A model generated the notes under the pieces. The model ran no database searches and was not told the DNA's origin. It saw only the letters and a program-made list of their open reading frames with translations. A stretch of 64,000 nt of DNA. Source: Verrucosispora sp. WMMD573. GTDB lineage: Bacteria; Actinomycetota; Actinomycetes; Mycobacteriales; Micromonosporaceae. The stretch spans positions 3,286,001-3,350,000 of the forward strand of contig NZ_CP114901.1 of the NCBI RefSeq assembly GCF_027497175.1, in the 5' to 3' direction. Every line of letters starts with the position of its first letter. The first letter of the stretch is position 1. Of this stretch, positions 1 through 8,771 are shown in pieces. The position numbers and the translations under genes were made by a program.

Positions 1-2
1 AC

Positions 3-3000
3 CGGCTGGACGACTCCGACCGGGTGCTCCAGAAGACCCCGTACAGCTTCGACGTCTCGGTGTGGGAGTTCTTCTGGCCGCTGATCACCGGGGCCACGCT
101 GGTGATCGCCCGACCCGACGGCCACCGCGACCCGCACTACCTGGCCGAGCTGATCACCACCGAACAGGTCACCACCCTGCATTTCGTACCGTCGATGCTG
201 CGGGTCTTCCTGGCCGAGTCGTTCGGGCCGCTGCCGTCGGTGCGCCGGATGATCTGTAGCGGCGAGGCGCTCCCCGCCGACCTGGTCGCCGCCGTCCACG
301 AGCGGATCGGCTGCGAGCTGCACAACCTGTACGGACCGACCGAGGCGGCCGTCGACGTCACGGCGGTGCGGTGCACCACCGGGACGCCGGTCACCATCGG
401 ACGGCCGATCGCCAACACGCGCACCTACATCGTCGACGAGAACCTGCGACCGGTTCCCATCGGCGTGCCGGGTGAGTTGCTGCTGGGCGGCGTGCAGCTG
501 GCCCGCGGCTACCTCAGCCGGCCGGGGCTCACGGCGCAGCGGTTCGTTCCCGACCCGTTCGGAGAGTCCGGCGGGGGAGGGCGGCTGTACCGCACCGGTG
601 ACCTCGCGCGGTACCTGCCGGACGGCCGGATCGACTACCTCGGCCGGCTCGACGACCAGGTGAAGATCCGTGGGCACCGGGTTGAACTCGGCGAGATCGA
701 GGCGGTGGCGGCGGAGCACCCGGGCGTGTCGGCGGTCGCCGTCGCGGTGCACGACGGTCAGCTCGTCGGCTACCTCGTCGCCCGGGACCCGGAAGCCGGC
801 GTCGAGGTGAGCGACGTGGCGTCGTTCCTGCGCGGTCGACTGCCCGAGGCGATGGTTCCGAGCCACTGGCAGCTGCTGCCCGCGCTGCCCCTGACCACCA
901 GCGGCAAGACCGACAGGCGCGCGCTGCCGGCGCCGACGCCTGGCCGCGGCTGGGCGGCCGGAGCGTACGTCGCCCCCCGCACCGAGGCCGAAGGCGTCGT
1001 CGCCGAGGCGCTCGCGGCGGCGCTGGGCATCGAACGGATCGGTGTGCACGACCGGTTCTTCGACGTCGGGGGTGACTCGATCCGGGCCATCCGGGCGATC
1101 GGAACCCTGCGCCGGGGCGGGCTGAACCTGTCGGTGCAGGACATCTTCACGCACCAGACCCCGGCGCAGCTGGCGACCCTCGCCGACCGCCCGACGACCG
1201 GTGCGGACGAGCCGCCGGTCGGCCCGTTCGAGCAACTCGACCCGACCGACCGTGACCGACTTCCCGACGGCCTGGTGGACGCCTACCCGATGGGTCAGGT
1301 GCAGGCCGGCATGGTGTACGAGATGCTGGTCAACGGCTCGCACCCGGCCTACCAGAACGTCACCAGCTTCGACATCGCCGACGACGGCCCGTTCTCGCTG
1401 GCCGCGTTGCGGCAGGCCGCGCAATGGCTGGTCGACCGGCACGAGATCCTGCGCACCACGTTCCACCCGTCCGGCTACACCGAGCCGATGCAGCTCGTCC
1501 ACGCCGAGGCGCGGGTCGAGGTCGGCTTCGACGATCTGCGTGGGCTGCCGGAGACCGACCAGCAGGACATCCTGGAGCGGTACCGGGAGACGATGAAGCT
1601 GTCGGCGCTGCCCATCGATCACGCCCCGCAACTGCGTTGGCACGTGCACCGCATCGGAGAGCAGACGTGGGTGCTCACCCACACCGAGTGCCACGCCATC
1701 CTGGACGGCTGGAGCCACCACTCCCTCATCGCCGAGCTGCGGGACACCTACCGGGCAATCCGGGACGCGGACCCCGATGCGCTCAAGCCCCCGCCCCCGG
1801 GGCGGTACGCCGACTTCGTCAGGTTGGAACGACGATCGCTGTCGGCCGGGCCGGACGAACAGTTCTGGCGCAGCCGGGTCGGCGAGTACGACCGGATCGC
1901 GTTGCCGGCGGACACCGCCCCGGCCGGCCACGGCGCGGTGCCGGAGCTGCGGATGTCCTGGCGGCATCTCGAACCGGGGCTGCGTGAGCTGGCCGCGCGC
2001 ACGCAGACCTCGCTCAAGGCCGTGCTGCACACCGCGCACCTCGCAATGATCGGTGTCATCACCGGCCAGCGGCGGTTCTTCAGCGGTCTGGTCGTCAACG
2101 GCCGGCCCGAACTGCTGCGCGGCGACGAGGTGATGGGCATGTACCTCAACACCGTGCCGTTCGCGGTGGACCTGCGTACGCCCCGTTGGCGCGACCTCGT
2201 GCGCGCCGTGTTCGCCGAGGAACTCGCCGTCTGGCCGCACCGGCGCTACCCGATCCCCGCGATGCAGCGCGCCTGGGGCGCCGGTACGCCGCTGATCAGC
2301 AGCATTTTCTCCTACCTCGACTTCCACGTGCTCGACGCGCAGCAGGACGTGTTCGGCACGGTCGTCGACGACAGCCCCAACGAGTTCACCCTGGTCACGT
2401 TGACCTTCCCGGGTGAGCTGCGACTGGAGTGCCGGGCCGGCTGGGCGACCCAGGAGCGGCTGACCGCCCTGGGCGAGACCTACCTCGAACTGCTCACCGC
2501 GATGATCGCCGACGACGGCGCGAGCCCGGTGGACCTCAGCTCGACCCCGGCACACCGGTTCACCGAGCCGCAGCAGGACTGGCCCGCCCTGCCCGAGGCG
2601 TGCGTCACCGACCTGTTCAGGGCCCAGGCGCAGGCTCGGCCGGACGCCGTCGCACTTGAGTGCGGCGATTCGCGCCTGACCTACGGAGAGCTCGACGTGC
2701 GGGCCAACCAGCTGGCGTGGGCGCTTCGGGAGCACGGTGTCGGCCTGGAATCGCCGGTCGCGGTCTGCATGGACCGTGGCACGGACACGGTGGTCGCGCT
2801 GCTCGGCATTCTCAAGGCCGGCGGCTGCTACCTGCCGCTCGACCCCAAGTATCCGGACGGCCGCATCGAGTACCTCCTCGACGACTCCGGCGCCCGGATC
2901 CTGGTGAGCGGGCCGAACCACGCCCACCGTTTCGCGGCCCGTGCCGGACTGACCACGCTGAACCTGGGCTCCGACTGGTGGTCGGACGGCAGCCGGCCGA

Positions 3001-5192
3001 CCACCGCGCCACAGGTGACGCTGTCACCGGAGAACCTCGCCTACCTCACGTACACGTCGGGGTCCACCGGACGTCCGAAGGGCGTGCTGGTCCCGCACCG
3101 CGGCGTCGTACGGCTGGTGCACGGCCAGGAGTACGCGCAACTGGACGCCGACCAGGTCATGCTCCAGGCCGGCACGCTCGCCTTCGACGCGTCGACGTTC
3201 GAGGTCTGGGGCGCGCTGTGCAACGGGGCGCGGCTGGTCGTCTCCCCGGAGACACCGACCGCGGACGAGCTCGACGAGATCCTGCGCCGGCACGGGGTGA
3301 CAGTGCTGTGCCTGCCCACCGGTCTGTTCAACACCATGATGGACGTCCGGCCGCAGGCACTGGCCGGGGTGCGGGAAGTGGTGGTCGGTGGTGAGGTGCT
3401 GCCGCCGCTGCAGGTGCGCAAGGCGATGGAGCACGGCGTGCTGGTCAGCAACGGGTACGGCCCGACCGAAAGCACCACCTTCGCCACCGTCCACCCGCGG
3501 ATCCCGCTGCCGGCGATCACCGATGTCATTCCGATCGGTAAGCCGATCAACCACACTTACGTGCACGTCGTCGACGAGAACCTCGACCCGGTCCCGTTCG
3601 GCGTGCCGGGCGAGCTGCTGCTGGGTGGTCCGGGCGTCGCGCGCGGATACCAGAGCCGTCCGGACCTGACCGCCGAACGCTTCGTACCGGACCCGTCCGG
3701 GCACGCGCCGGGGAACCGGCTCTACCGCACCGGTGACATGGTCCGCCAGGACCCGGACGGCACCATCCACTTCATCGGGCGGCGCGACCACCAGGTGAAG
3801 ATCCGTGGGCACCGCGTCGAGTTGGGCGAGGTGGAGGCCGCGATCGCCGAGCTGCCGACGGTGCGGGCCGCCGCGGCGGCGGCGTACCAGGGCGTGGACG
3901 GCATCAAGCAGCTCGTCGGGTACGTCGTGCTCGACGAGGACGGCGCGGCCGACCCCGCCCGGCTCGGTGACGTGATGCGCAGCAGAGTGCCCGGCTTCCT
4001 GGTCCCGACGGCCTGGGTACGCCTGGACCGGCTCCCGCTCAACAACAACGGCAAGCTCGACCGGGCCGCGCTGCCCCGGCCGGCGGTGGGAACGTCGGTA
4101 CGGGAATACAGCGCGCCGCGTACCCCCACCGAGCTGGCGGTCGCCGAGGTCTGGACCGAGGTCTTCCACCTGCCCCGGGTCGGCCGCGACGACGACTTCT
4201 TCGACCTCGGCGGGCACTCGCTGCTGACCCTGCGGGCGATCGCGATGCTGCGGGACCGGCACGGCATCTCCACGACCGTTCGAACCTTCGTCGAGCACCG
4301 CACGCTCGCGGCGCTGGCCGCGTCGATCGACGGCGAGCGGCAGCCCACGACGGCGCTGCTCTGGCTGCGCCGGACCGGCGACCAGCCCCCACTGGTGTGC
4401 GTGCACCCCGGCGGCGGCAGCGCGCACTGGTACCGGCGACTGGCCGAACACCTCGATCCGAATCTGCCGGTGGTCGCCTTCGAATGGCCGGGTCCCGACC
4501 CCTCGACCGGCTCGGTGCCGTCCACGGAGGAGATGGCGGTCCGCTACCTCGCGGAATTGCGGGAGGCGGTCCCGCAGGGGCCGTACCGGATCTTCAGCTG
4601 GTGTGGCGGCAGCGGAGTGAGCAGCGAGATGGCCAGCCGGCTGATGGCCGAAGGTGAGGAGGTCACCTTCATCCTGCTCGATCCGGGCCAGGACGCCTGG
4701 CAGAAGGAGCACCTCTGGTCGGAGTACGCGCTGATCAAGCAGTGTGTGACGAACCTGGAGCGGCTCGACGCGGCGCCGCCGGACGAGGACACCTCGGTGC
4801 TCCGGCAGGAGACGCTGGCCCTGCTCGAACACATCGTCGACGACATCGTCGGCAACGACGGCATCACGCTGCCCGAGCGCGGCGCGGGAACGATGTGGCT
4901 GCCCGCCGCGCGGATGTGGGAGGAGGTGATGGAGATGGTGCTGTCCTACCGGGACCGCCCGTACGCCGGTCACCTGGACCTGATCGTCAGCGACGAGTTG
5001 GCGCAGGGTGAGCACGAGGTCGTCAGCTCCGGCCAGAGCTTCAGCGACTACCTCCAACGGTGGCGCGAACGAACCGCCGGGCTGGGGGTGCACCGGGCTA
5101 AGGGTGAGCACTTCTCGGTCATGAAGGAGTACGTGGCGGACCTCGCCGGCATCCTGACGGGGCTGATCGACAAGCCGGCCGGGCGACGGTGA
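3..5192 (+). CDS. Nonribosomal peptide synthetase, 5'-truncated by window edge (A-PCP-C-A-PCP-TE)
   Basis: The reading frame is open from base 3, and the first visible motif is adenylation core A4 (FDVSVWEFFWPL), so the gene begins upstream. Residues below are counted from base 24. A1 runs to about 302, PCP1 has its Ser at 352 (GGDS), C spans about 418-850, A2 about 853-1345, PCP2 has GGHS near 1399, and TE runs from about 1450. Reading the ten pocket positions by eye, A1 gives D-V-W-H-I-S-L-V-D, the serine type of EntF; A2 gives D-A-F-C-V-G-G-T-F, close to the valine code DAFWxGGTFK but with Cys for Trp. The C-domain motif is CHAILDG (556-562): the first His is Cys and the catalytic second His is kept. 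The TE nucleophile elbow is SWCGG with Cys1527 in place of Ser; a C-terminal GEHFSVM supplies His. As the last module it should release the peptide. Its stop overlaps the start of the following transporter gene. Confidence 0.96.
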   Translation, partial: RLDDSDRVLQKTPYSFDVSVWEFFWPLITGATLVIARPDGHRDPHYLAELITTEQVTTLHFVPSMLRVFLAESFGPLPSVRRMICSGEALPADLVAAVHERIGCELHNLYGPTEAAVDVTAVRCTTGTPVTIGRPIANTRTYIVDENLRPVPIGVPGELLLGGVQLARGYLSRPGLTAQRFVPDPFGESGGGGRLYRTGDLARYLPDGRIDYLGRLDDQVKIRGHRVELGEIEAVAAEHPGVSAVAVAVHDGQLVGYLVARDPEAGVEVSDVASFLRGRLPEAMVPSHWQLLPALPLTTSGKTDRRALPAPTPGRGWAAGAYVAPRTEAEGVVAEALAAALGIERIGVHDRFFDVGGDSIRAIRAIGTLRRGGLNLSVQDIFTHQTPAQLATLADRPTTGADEPPVGPFEQLDPTDRDRLPDGLVDAYPMGQVQAGMVYEMLVNGSHPAYQNVTSFDIADDGPFSLAALRQAAQWLVDRHEILRTTFHPSGYTEPMQLVHAEARVEVGFDDLRGLPETDQQDILERYRETMKLSALPIDHAPQLRWHVHRIGEQTWVLTHTECHAILDGWSHHSLIAELRDTYRAIRDADPDALKPPPPGRYADFVRLERRSLSAGPDEQFWRSRVGEYDRIALPADTAPAGHGAVPELRMSWRHLEPGLRELAARTQTSLKAVLHTAHLAMIGVITGQRRFFSGLVVNGRPELLRGDEVMGMYLNTVPFAVDLRTPRWRDLVRAVFAEELAVWPHRRYPIPAMQRAWGAGTPLISSIFSYLDFHVLDAQQDVFGTVVDDSPNEFTLVTLTFPGELRLECRAGWATQERLTALGETYLELLTAMIADDGASPVDLSSTPAHRFTEPQQDWPALPEACVTDLFRAQAQARPDAVALECGDSRLTYGELDVRANQLAWALREHGVGLESPVAVCMDRGTDTVVALLGILKAGGCYLPLDPKYPDGRIEYLLDDSGARILVSGPNHAHRFAARAGLTTLNLGSDWWSDGSRPTTAPQVTLSPENLAYLTYTSGSTGRPKGVLVPHRGVVRLVHGQEYAQLDADQVMLQAGTLAFDASTFEVWGALCNGARLVVSPETPTADELDEILRRHGVTVLCLPTGLFNTMMDVRPQALAGVREVVVGGEVLPPLQVRKAMEHGVLVSNGYGPTESTTFATVHPRIPLPAITDVIPIGKPINHTYVHVVDENLDPVPFGVPGELLLGGPGVARGYQSRPDLTAERFVPDPSGHAPGNRLYRTGDMVRQDPDGTIHFIGRRDHQVKIRGHRVELGEVEAAIAELPTVRAAAAAAYQGVDGIKQLVGYVVLDEDGAADPARLGDVMRSRVPGFLVPTAWVRLDRLPLNNNGKLDRAALPRPAVGTSVREYSAPRTPTELAVAEVWTEVFHLPRVGRDDDFFDLGGHSLLTLRAIAMLRDRHGISTTVRTFVEHRTLAALAASIDGERQPTTALLWLRRTGDQPPLVCVHPGGGSAHWYRRLAEHLDPNLPVVAFEWPGPDPSTGSVPSTEEMAVRYLAELREAVPQGPYRIFSWCGGSGVSSEMASRLMAEGEEVTFILLDPGQDAWQKEHLWSEYALIKQCVTNLERLDAAPPDEDTSVLRQETLALLEHIVDDIVGNDGITLPERGAGTMWLPAARMWEEVMEMVLSYRDRPYAGHLDLIVSDELAQGEHEVVSSGQSFSDYLQRWRERTAGLGVHRAKGEHFSVMKEYVADLAGILTGLIDKPAGRR

Positions 5193-6490
5193 ACGGTATG
5201 TCGACCGCGCCATCTTTCGCACCGGGCACCACCAGGCGGGCACTGGGGGCGGTCTATGCCGCCGGTGCCGGCTCCGCCGTCGGGACCCAGATGACGACGC
5301 TCGCGCTGCCGTGGCTGGTGCTGGAGAGCACCGGCTCGGCACCGCGGGCGGGCCTGGTCTTCGCCGTGTCGGTGCTGCCCATGGCGCTGCTCGGATTCGC
5401 GGGCGGCGAGGTCATCCAACGGTACGGCGCACGCCGAACCATGGTGGCCATCGACTTCGCGCAGTTCGTGGCCATCGCGTCGATACCCGCGCTGGCTGCG
5501 ATGGGGCTGCTCAGCTTCCCCCTGCTCCTGACGATCGTCGCGGTCATCGGCGTGCTCGGGGTGCCCTATTTTGCCGCGCAACGCGACCTGGCCACCGAGC
5601 TCGTCGGTCCGGACCCGAAGGCGCTGATGCGGGCGAACAGCGTGCTGGAGGGGTGCTTCAACATCGCCGCGTTGGCCGGCCCGGCAATAGCGGGCGTGCT
5701 GATCGCGACGCTCGGCGCGGAGCAGGTGCTGCTGTTCGACGCCGTGACCTCGGGGGTGTCCGGCCTGCTGCTGTGGTGGTTCGTCCCGCGGATGCGGCGG
5801 ACGGCGCCGGCGACGCCGGCACCCCAGGAGCGGCAGGCCCCCGACCACGCCGGAATCCTGGCCGGGGTACGCGCATTGTTGCGGGACGACTTCCTACGAC
5901 GAGTGATGGTCACGACAGTCAGCTTCGGCTTCCTCATGCGGGTGCTGATGCTCGCGCTGCCGCTGCTGGCGTTCGCCCGCTTCGCCGGCGACGCCAGGGT
6001 CGGTGGACTGCTGCTCTCCGGCTTCGGTGCCGGCGCGATCGCCGGGGCGGCCGTCAGCTATCTGATCGGCAGCCGGTTGTCCCCGACGATGGTCTTCGGG
6101 CTGGCTGCCTTCCAGCTCGTCCTGCCCTGGTGGGTGCTGCTGTTCGAGGTGCCGGTTCCGGTCCTGGTCGCCGCGCTCGCGGTGTCCGGTGCGGCGCTTC
6201 CGTTGTCCAACGCCCCGTTCTTCAGCATCCTGGCCACCCGGTTCGCGGTCGACATCCGAGCGAAGGTGATCCAGGCGGTCATGACCATCAGCAACATCGC
6301 CGGCCCGTTGGGCTTCCTGGCTGGCGGGATGGCGATCGGCCGCTTCGGTGTGACGACGACCCTGCTCGTCCTCGCGGCCCTGTCCACCCTGGCGGCGGTC
6401 AACCTGGTGGTGGCGCTGCGGCACTTCGAGCCGGCGGCGCCGACCAGCCCGCAGCCCGAGCCCGAGCCGGCGGCGGCAGCTGCTCGGTAG
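5189..6490 (+). CDS. MFS transporter, probable peptide exporter / self-resistance
   Basis: A 433-residue protein with about twelve hydrophobic segments in MFS spacing and a polar central loop near residues 195-220 (rich in Pro, Ala and Arg). It resembles the EntS-like MFS_3 exporters often found in biosynthetic clusters. The GTG start at 5189 overlaps the NRPS stop as GTGA, which suggests translational coupling; an ATG at 5198 is the alternative start. The position directly behind the terminal NRPS module suggests export of the finished product. A 15-residue Pro/Glu/Ala-rich tail ends the protein. The substrate is inferred from context only. Confidence 0.88.
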   Translation: MNGMSTAPSFAPGTTRRALGAVYAAGAGSAVGTQMTTLALPWLVLESTGSAPRAGLVFAVSVLPMALLGFAGGEVIQRYGARRTMVAIDFAQFVAIASIPALAAMGLLSFPLLLTIVAVIGVLGVPYFAAQRDLATELVGPDPKALMRANSVLEGCFNIAALAGPAIAGVLIATLGAEQVLLFDAVTSGVSGLLLWWFVPRMRRTAPATPAPQERQAPDHAGILAGVRALLRDDFLRRVMVTTVSFGFLMRVLMLALPLLAFARFAGDARVGGLLLSGFGAGAIAGAAVSYLIGSRLSPTMVFGLAAFQLVLPWWVLLFEVPVPVLVAALAVSGAALPLSNAPFFSILATRFAVDIRAKVIQAVMTISNIAGPLGFLAGGMAIGRFGVTTTLLVLAALSTLAAVNLVVALRHFEPAAPTSPQPEPEPAAAAAR

Positions 6491-6528
6491 CCCGCTCCGG
6501 CGCGCTGCCAGCGGCGGGCCGGAGCGGG
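6491..6528 (+). terminator. Hairpin directly after the MFS stop codon
   Basis: Perfect 11-bp arms CCCGCTCCGGC (6491-6501) and GCCGGAGCGGG (6518-6528) with a 16-nt loop begin at the base after the stop codon. There is no U-run, as is usual in GC-rich actinomycetes. It would end the NRPS-MFS transcript. Confidence 0.6.
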
Positions 6529-6575
6529 CAGCAGAGCCGCGTGGGGCAGTCCACCCGATATGCGCCGAGAGTGTG

Positions 6576-6603
6576 ATGTCCGGGCCGACGTCGGCCCGGA
6601 CAT
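6576..6603. repeat. 28-bp perfect palindrome between convergent genes
   Basis: The half-site ATGTCCGGGCCGAC (6576-6589) is followed without a spacer by its exact reverse complement (6590-6603). It sits between the ends of two convergent transcripts, so a second terminator stem is the simplest reading. A protein-binding site cannot be excluded. Confidence 0.6.
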
Positions 6604-6668
6604 TACCGTGTTGCGGGATCGCCGCGGTCACGGTCCCGGAGGCCGGCTGCCTGGGCCGTTGGAGTTCG

Positions 6669-6752
6669 GTGACGAACGTCAGCTACGCGATGATGGGCGC
6701 GGTTGCCGGTTCGCAACCGCGCCCATCAGGTGGCCGGTGGGGTGCGGGCCCG
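6669..6752 (+). pseudogene. Remnant of a LuxR-type regulator gene (C-terminal HTH piece)
   Basis: These bases align over about 80 nt with the 3' end of the LuxR-type gene at 13849-14463. The peptide VTNVSYAMMG in one frame corresponds to VKNVIYDMMA there, and after one inserted G the neighbouring frame continues as PVRNRAHQVAGGV against QVRNRAHAVACGV. No start, receiver-like domain or open frame remains. It looks like the frameshifted end of a former third paralogue. The inserted G also completes the perfect stem of the hairpin at 6691-6728. Confidence 0.6.
6691..6728. terminator. Strong bidirectional hairpin between convergent operons
   Basis: The arm at 6692-6706 (GATGGGCGCGGTTGC) is exactly complementary to 6713-6727 around a 6-nt loop, and an outer T-A pair extends it to 16 bp. 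It lies 53 bp beyond the end of the minus-strand seven-gene operon and also faces the MFS transcript. The hairpin is built from the LuxR gene remnant. Confidence 0.75.
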
Positions 6753-6780
6753 GGGCCCGCGACCTGTCGGGTCGTCGTCC

Positions 6781-7713
6781 TCAGGTCAGCGTCGACGGCG
6801 TTTCCGTCTCGATCGCCGCGACGGCCAGCAGCCGACCGCTGGCGGAGTCGCGCAGCTCCAGGTCGGCGATCTCGGAGAGCGGGTCGGCGACGTTCTGCCA
6901 TCTCCGGGCGGTGACGGTGAACAGCGAACCCAGGTCGGCGTTGCCGAAGAAGCCGACCCTCTGATCGATCACCCGCCGCTGGAGGAACTGCCGCTCGGTG
7001 CGGCCGAGCCCACGCCACAGTCGCAACAGCGCCGTGTCGAAGATCGAGAAGTACGAGGCGAAGTAGACCAGCCCGGCGCCGTTGATGTCGCGTACGGCGT
7101 CCAGTGCGTACTCGAAGGACAGCTCGCCCCCGGCGACCGCGAATCCCGGCGGCGCCGGGGTGAGGAAGCTGCCCGCGCCGCGGGCGCGACCGACGAGCGT
7201 ACGCGGTGAGAACTGGTTGGGAAGTCGCGGCAGGCCGGCGTTGTCGAAGTCGTGGGGGACGGTCTCGGACAGGCCACGGTTGCTGTCCGGATTGCCGCGC
7301 GCGATCCACCGGTTGAGCGTCTCCGCGTACATGCACTCCGGGTCCGGCGTCTCGTAGACCTCCGCCGGATCGAGGAACGCGCTGCCGAGGCCGGATCCGG
7401 CGGGCGCGAGCCGGTGCAACGTCAGCACCGAGCCGCCGCCGAACTGGAAGACCCTCGACGTCACCTCAAGCTCGTCACCGAAGGCCAGGCCGTGCGGATG
7501 AACGACCTTCCCGCCCCGCACCCGGTAGTAGTAGAACGAGAGGTAGGTCGGTTGACCCTCGGCGGTGCGGGCGGCGTGCACGTTGGTGCGGCAGGTCTCG
7601 GCCACCGACTCCCACGTCCAGTCGCCGATCCGCCCGAAGATCAGAGAGCCGCCGCTGCACATTCCCGGCGCGACGACCACCTTCCGGTGAAGGGCTGTGT
7701 TCTCGGGCATCAT
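6781..7713 (-). CDS. LnmK-like bifunctional acyltransferase/decarboxylase
   Basis: A 310-residue protein resembling LnmK of leinamycin biosynthesis, a double-hot-dog enzyme that takes methylmalonyl-CoA, decarboxylates it and loads propionyl onto an ACP. The N-terminal signature GMCSGGSLIFGRIGDWTWE (residues 17-35) and the following tract LSFYYYRVRGGKVVHPHG are the basis of the call; a Tyr cluster at 61-63 lies where the LnmK active-site Tyr is expected. Length fits the family. The ATG at 7713 overlaps the aminotransferase stop as ATGA, making this the last gene of the operon. A free ACP two genes upstream is the obvious acceptor. Substrate identity (methylmalonyl-CoA) is inferred from LnmK. 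Confidence 0.75.
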   Translation of the reverse strand: MMPENTALHRKVVVAPGMCSGGSLIFGRIGDWTWESVAETCRTNVHAARTAEGQPTYLSFYYYRVRGGKVVHPHGLAFGDELEVTSRVFQFGGGSVLTLHRLAPAGSGLGSAFLDPAEVYETPDPECMYAETLNRWIARGNPDSNRGLSETVPHDFDNAGLPRLPNQFSPRTLVGRARGAGSFLTPAPPGFAVAGGELSFEYALDAVRDINGAGLVYFASYFSIFDTALLRLWRGLGRTERQFLQRRVIDQRVGFFGNADLGSLFTVTARRWQNVADPLSEIADLELRDSASGRLLAVAAIETETPSTLT

Positions 7714-8771
7714 CTCAGCGCTCCAGTCGTGAGTAGTTCCGGTGCGTTGCGGACGCGCCACCGGTGTGCCGCCGCGAGGAACGCGTCGTTGTCCGAGGGG
7801 GAGCCGAGCGACATCCGGACGCCCTCCCCGTCGAAAACCCGCAGCTCGACTCCGGCCCGGGCACACCAACCGCCGAACGGGCCCGTGTTCTCGCCGAGCC
7901 GCAGCCACAGGAAGTTGGCCTGGCTGGCCGGGACCGCGAAGCCGTCGGCCAGCAGGGCCGCCCGCACCCGGTTCCGCTCGGCGATCGTCTGCCGAACCCG
8001 CGCCAGGAGCACGTCCTCAAGGGCGAGGGCGGCGACCGCCGCGTGCTGGGCCGGCCCACTCACCGCATAGGGCAGCGTCATCTCGCGCAGCGACGCCACG
8101 ATGCGCGCCGCGCCGATGAGATAGCCGACCCGGAGCCCCGCCAGGCCGTACGCCTTCGAGAACGTGCGCAGGACCACCAGGTTGGGATACCTGTCGCACA
8201 ACGCGAGGCCGCCGGTTCCCACCGGCTCGTCGACGTACTCGAAGTAGGCCTCGTCGAGGGCGACCAGGCAGGTCGGCGGGACACGATCGAGGAACCCGCG
8301 CAGCCGGTCCAGGTCGAGCAGCGTTCCGGTCGGGTTGTTGGGGTTGCAGATGACGACCAGCCGGGTGGTGGCGGTGATGCGATCGGCCATGGCGGCGAGG
8401 TCGTGCCCGTCGTCGGCGAGTGGCACCCGCTCCGAGTGGATCCCCAGATGGCCGGCGAGGATCGGGTAGTACTCGAAGGAACGCCAGGCGTAGACGGCCG
8501 TCGCGCCCGGCCCGGCGAGCTGGAACACCGCCTGGAGCAACGCACAGGATCCGGCGCCGACCGCCACCCGATCCGGTTCGACACCGTGCCGCCGGGCGAG
8601 CGCCAGGGTCAGGTCGGTGCACGCCGGGTCGGGATAGCGGTTGACGTCCCGGCTGCTCGCCGCGACCGTGGCGACGATGTCCGGTAACGGTCCGTACGGT
8701 GACTCGTTGCGCGACAGGGGCCGGGTGGCGGCATGGGACGCTCCGGCGATCGGCCTCGCGGCCTCACGCAC
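7710..8771 (-). CDS. HisC-like class I/II PLP aminotransferase
   Basis: A 353-residue fold-type I aminotransferase close to histidinol-phosphate aminotransferases: N-terminal LSRNESPYGP, NPNNPTG, DEAYFEY and the PLP lysine in FSKAYGLAGLRVGY. The start was set at GTG 8771 because upstream codons in this frame overlap the ACP gene; this gives an 8-bp overlap with the ACP. In nikkomycin biosynthesis NikT joins an ACP and a HisC-like aminotransferase in one chain; here the same pair is encoded by two overlapping genes. The likely role is transamination of the 2-oxo acid made by the aldolase operon, giving an alpha-amino acid for the NRPS. A role in histidine synthesis is unlikely in this setting. 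Confidence 0.88.
   Translation of the reverse strand: MREAARPIAGASHAATRPLSRNESPYGPLPDIVATVAASSRDVNRYPDPACTDLTLALARRHGVEPDRVAVGAGSCALLQAVFQLAGPGATAVYAWRSFEYYPILAGHLGIHSERVPLADDGHDLAAMADRITATTRLVVICNPNNPTGTLLDLDRLRGFLDRVPPTCLVALDEAYFEYVDEPVGTGGLALCDRYPNLVVLRTFSKAYGLAGLRVGYLIGAARIVASLREMTLPYAVSGPAQHAAVAALALEDVLLARVRQTIAERNRVRAALLADGFAVPASQANFLWLRLGENTGPFGGWCARAGVELRVFDGEGVRMSLGSPSDNDAFLAAAHRWRVRNAPELLTTGALR

Noticed and set aside
3024..5342. Long minus-strand open frame of over 770 codons opposite the NRPS
   Set aside because: It lies fully opposite clear NRPS domains, has Arg/His/Pro-rich composition without any motif, and is explained by high third-position GC on the coding strand.
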